DNA of 43,213 nucleotides. It comes from Oscillospiraceae bacterium. GTDB taxonomy: Bacteria; Bacillota; Clostridia; Oscillospirales; SIG627. The stretch spans positions 1 through 43,213 of the forward strand of contig SVQQ01000013.1 of assembly GCA_015065265.1 (NCBI GenBank), in the 5' to 3' direction. Shown one piece after another: positions 42,738 through 43,213 of the stretch (position 1 is the stretch's first letter; each line of letters begins with the position of its first letter). Made by a program: the position numbers and the translations under genes. The notes beneath the pieces were generated by a model, which saw only the letters and a list, made by a program, of their open reading frames with translations, was not told where the DNA came from and did no database searches.

Positions 42738-42760
42738 GGATAAAAACGTCTTGAATAGAA

Positions 42761-43213
42761 TTATTGCTTAAATTTACCCAATTTTGCCGTATTTGCGATA
42801 ACGATCAGCGTGGCTTCTTTATCAAGCACTTGCTCCGGATTGATATTTACGTTGACTTGGTCACCTTTCTTAATGGCAACTATGTTGAATCCGTATTTTT
42901 TTCGGAGATTCAGCTCAATCAGATTTTTACCGCACCATTCTTCTTTTACGTCGATCTCAACCATGGATACATCCTTTGACAGAGAGATCATATCAATAAA
43001 ACCAGAGCTAAGTAAATTCTTGGCAAGGCGGATGCCCGACTCGTTTTCAGGGAAAACCACTTGATCCGCGCCCACGCGAAGCAATATCTTTTGATGCATC
43101 TCGTTGGCGCATTTTGCGATAACGTTTTTCACGCCTGCCTCCTTGCAAAGCGTGACTGCCATCACGCTCGCTTCAAGGTTACTTGCCATACATACAATGA
43201 CCGTATCAATACT
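42761..43213 (-). CDS. KtrA/TrkA-type potassium channel regulator (partial, 5' end outside window)
   Basis: The frame stays open to the window edge, where it reads SIDTVIVCMASNLEASVM. That matches the middle of an RCK-N domain (D.vivam..n.eaSi), so the ATG at 43189 is internal. Visible: the end of RCK-N (VKNVIAKCANEMHQKILLR, GADQVVFPE) and an RCK-C domain (VEIDVKEEWCGKNLIEL, KYGFNIVAIKKGDQV, ATLIVIANTAKL). These cytoplasmic NAD(H)/ATP- or c-di-AMP-binding proteins gate Ktr/Trk K+ uptake. Base composition looks more GC-rich than the adjacent operon. Confidence 0.88.
   Translation of the reverse strand, partial: SIDTVIVCMASNLEASVMAVTLCKEAGVKNVIAKCANEMHQKILLRVGADQVVFPENESGIRLAKNLLSSGFIDMISLSKDVSMVEIDVKEEWCGKNLIELNLRKKYGFNIVAIKKGDQVNVNINPEQVLDKEATLIVIANTAKLGKFKQ

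Overview
The window looks like chromosome of a spore-forming, low-GC Clostridia member, probably an uncultured gut or rumen lineage near Oscillospirales. It carries spo0A with a 0A box, a CIRCE-controlled hrcA-grpE-dnaK-dnaJ operon, S-layer homology domains, a flavodiiron protein with rubredoxin, many AraC-type regulators with carbohydrate enzymes, and a type I cyclic-di-GMP riboswitch. No tRNA, rRNA, CRISPR array, insertion sequence or integrase was seen.

Layout. (1) 1-5840: a DeoR-type repressor faces an operon of glycerol-1-phosphate dehydrogenase-like and two FAD-dependent oxidoreductases. The block is bracketed by two decayed copies of the 3' end of spoIVB, each with its own terminator. 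In many spore-formers spoIVB lies just upstream of spo0A, so the copies suggest foreign DNA accreted between these genes. (2) 5882-8905: a translationally coupled pair (U32-like protein and QueG-like 4Fe-4S protein), divergent from an AraC regulator. (3) 9140-12735: GH20 hexosaminidase-like, aldose 1-epimerase and radical SAM/SPASM genes. (4) 13084-19121: spo0A, the heat-shock operon and a small TIGR04076-like gene. (5) 19170-23881: AraC regulator divergent from two sugar isomerase/epimerase-like TIM barrels and two Gfo/Idh/MocA dehydrogenases. (6) 24030-28732: flavodiiron protein and rubredoxin (the latter only 52 codons), a GH2 glycosidase, and a convergent membrane-anchored alpha/beta hydrolase.

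(7) 28860-42698 is the most interesting part: an apparently complete c-di-GMP circuit around a cell-surface polymer operon. A membrane diguanylate cyclase is followed by a promoter, a c-di-GMP-I (GEMM-I) aptamer and an intrinsic terminator. These precede eight tightly packed genes: VTC-domain protein, SLH-anchored polysaccharide deacetylase, DUF4956 membrane protein, CotH-family kinase-like protein, membrane-anchored glycosidase-like protein, HEAT-repeat membrane protein, processive GT2 synthase, and a membrane EAL phosphodiesterase with degenerate GGDEF. A perfect hairpin terminator closes the operon. The synthase has no visible PilZ domain, so control seems to act on the transcript. I infer a secreted, deacetylated polysaccharide or phosphate-modified surface polymer; its chemistry cannot be read from sequence.

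(8) 42761 to the end: a partial KtrA/TrkA potassium-channel regulator on the minus strand.

Many promoters could be read by eye because -35 and -10 boxes are near consensus with 17-bp spacing. All functional calls rest on motif recognition, with no database search.
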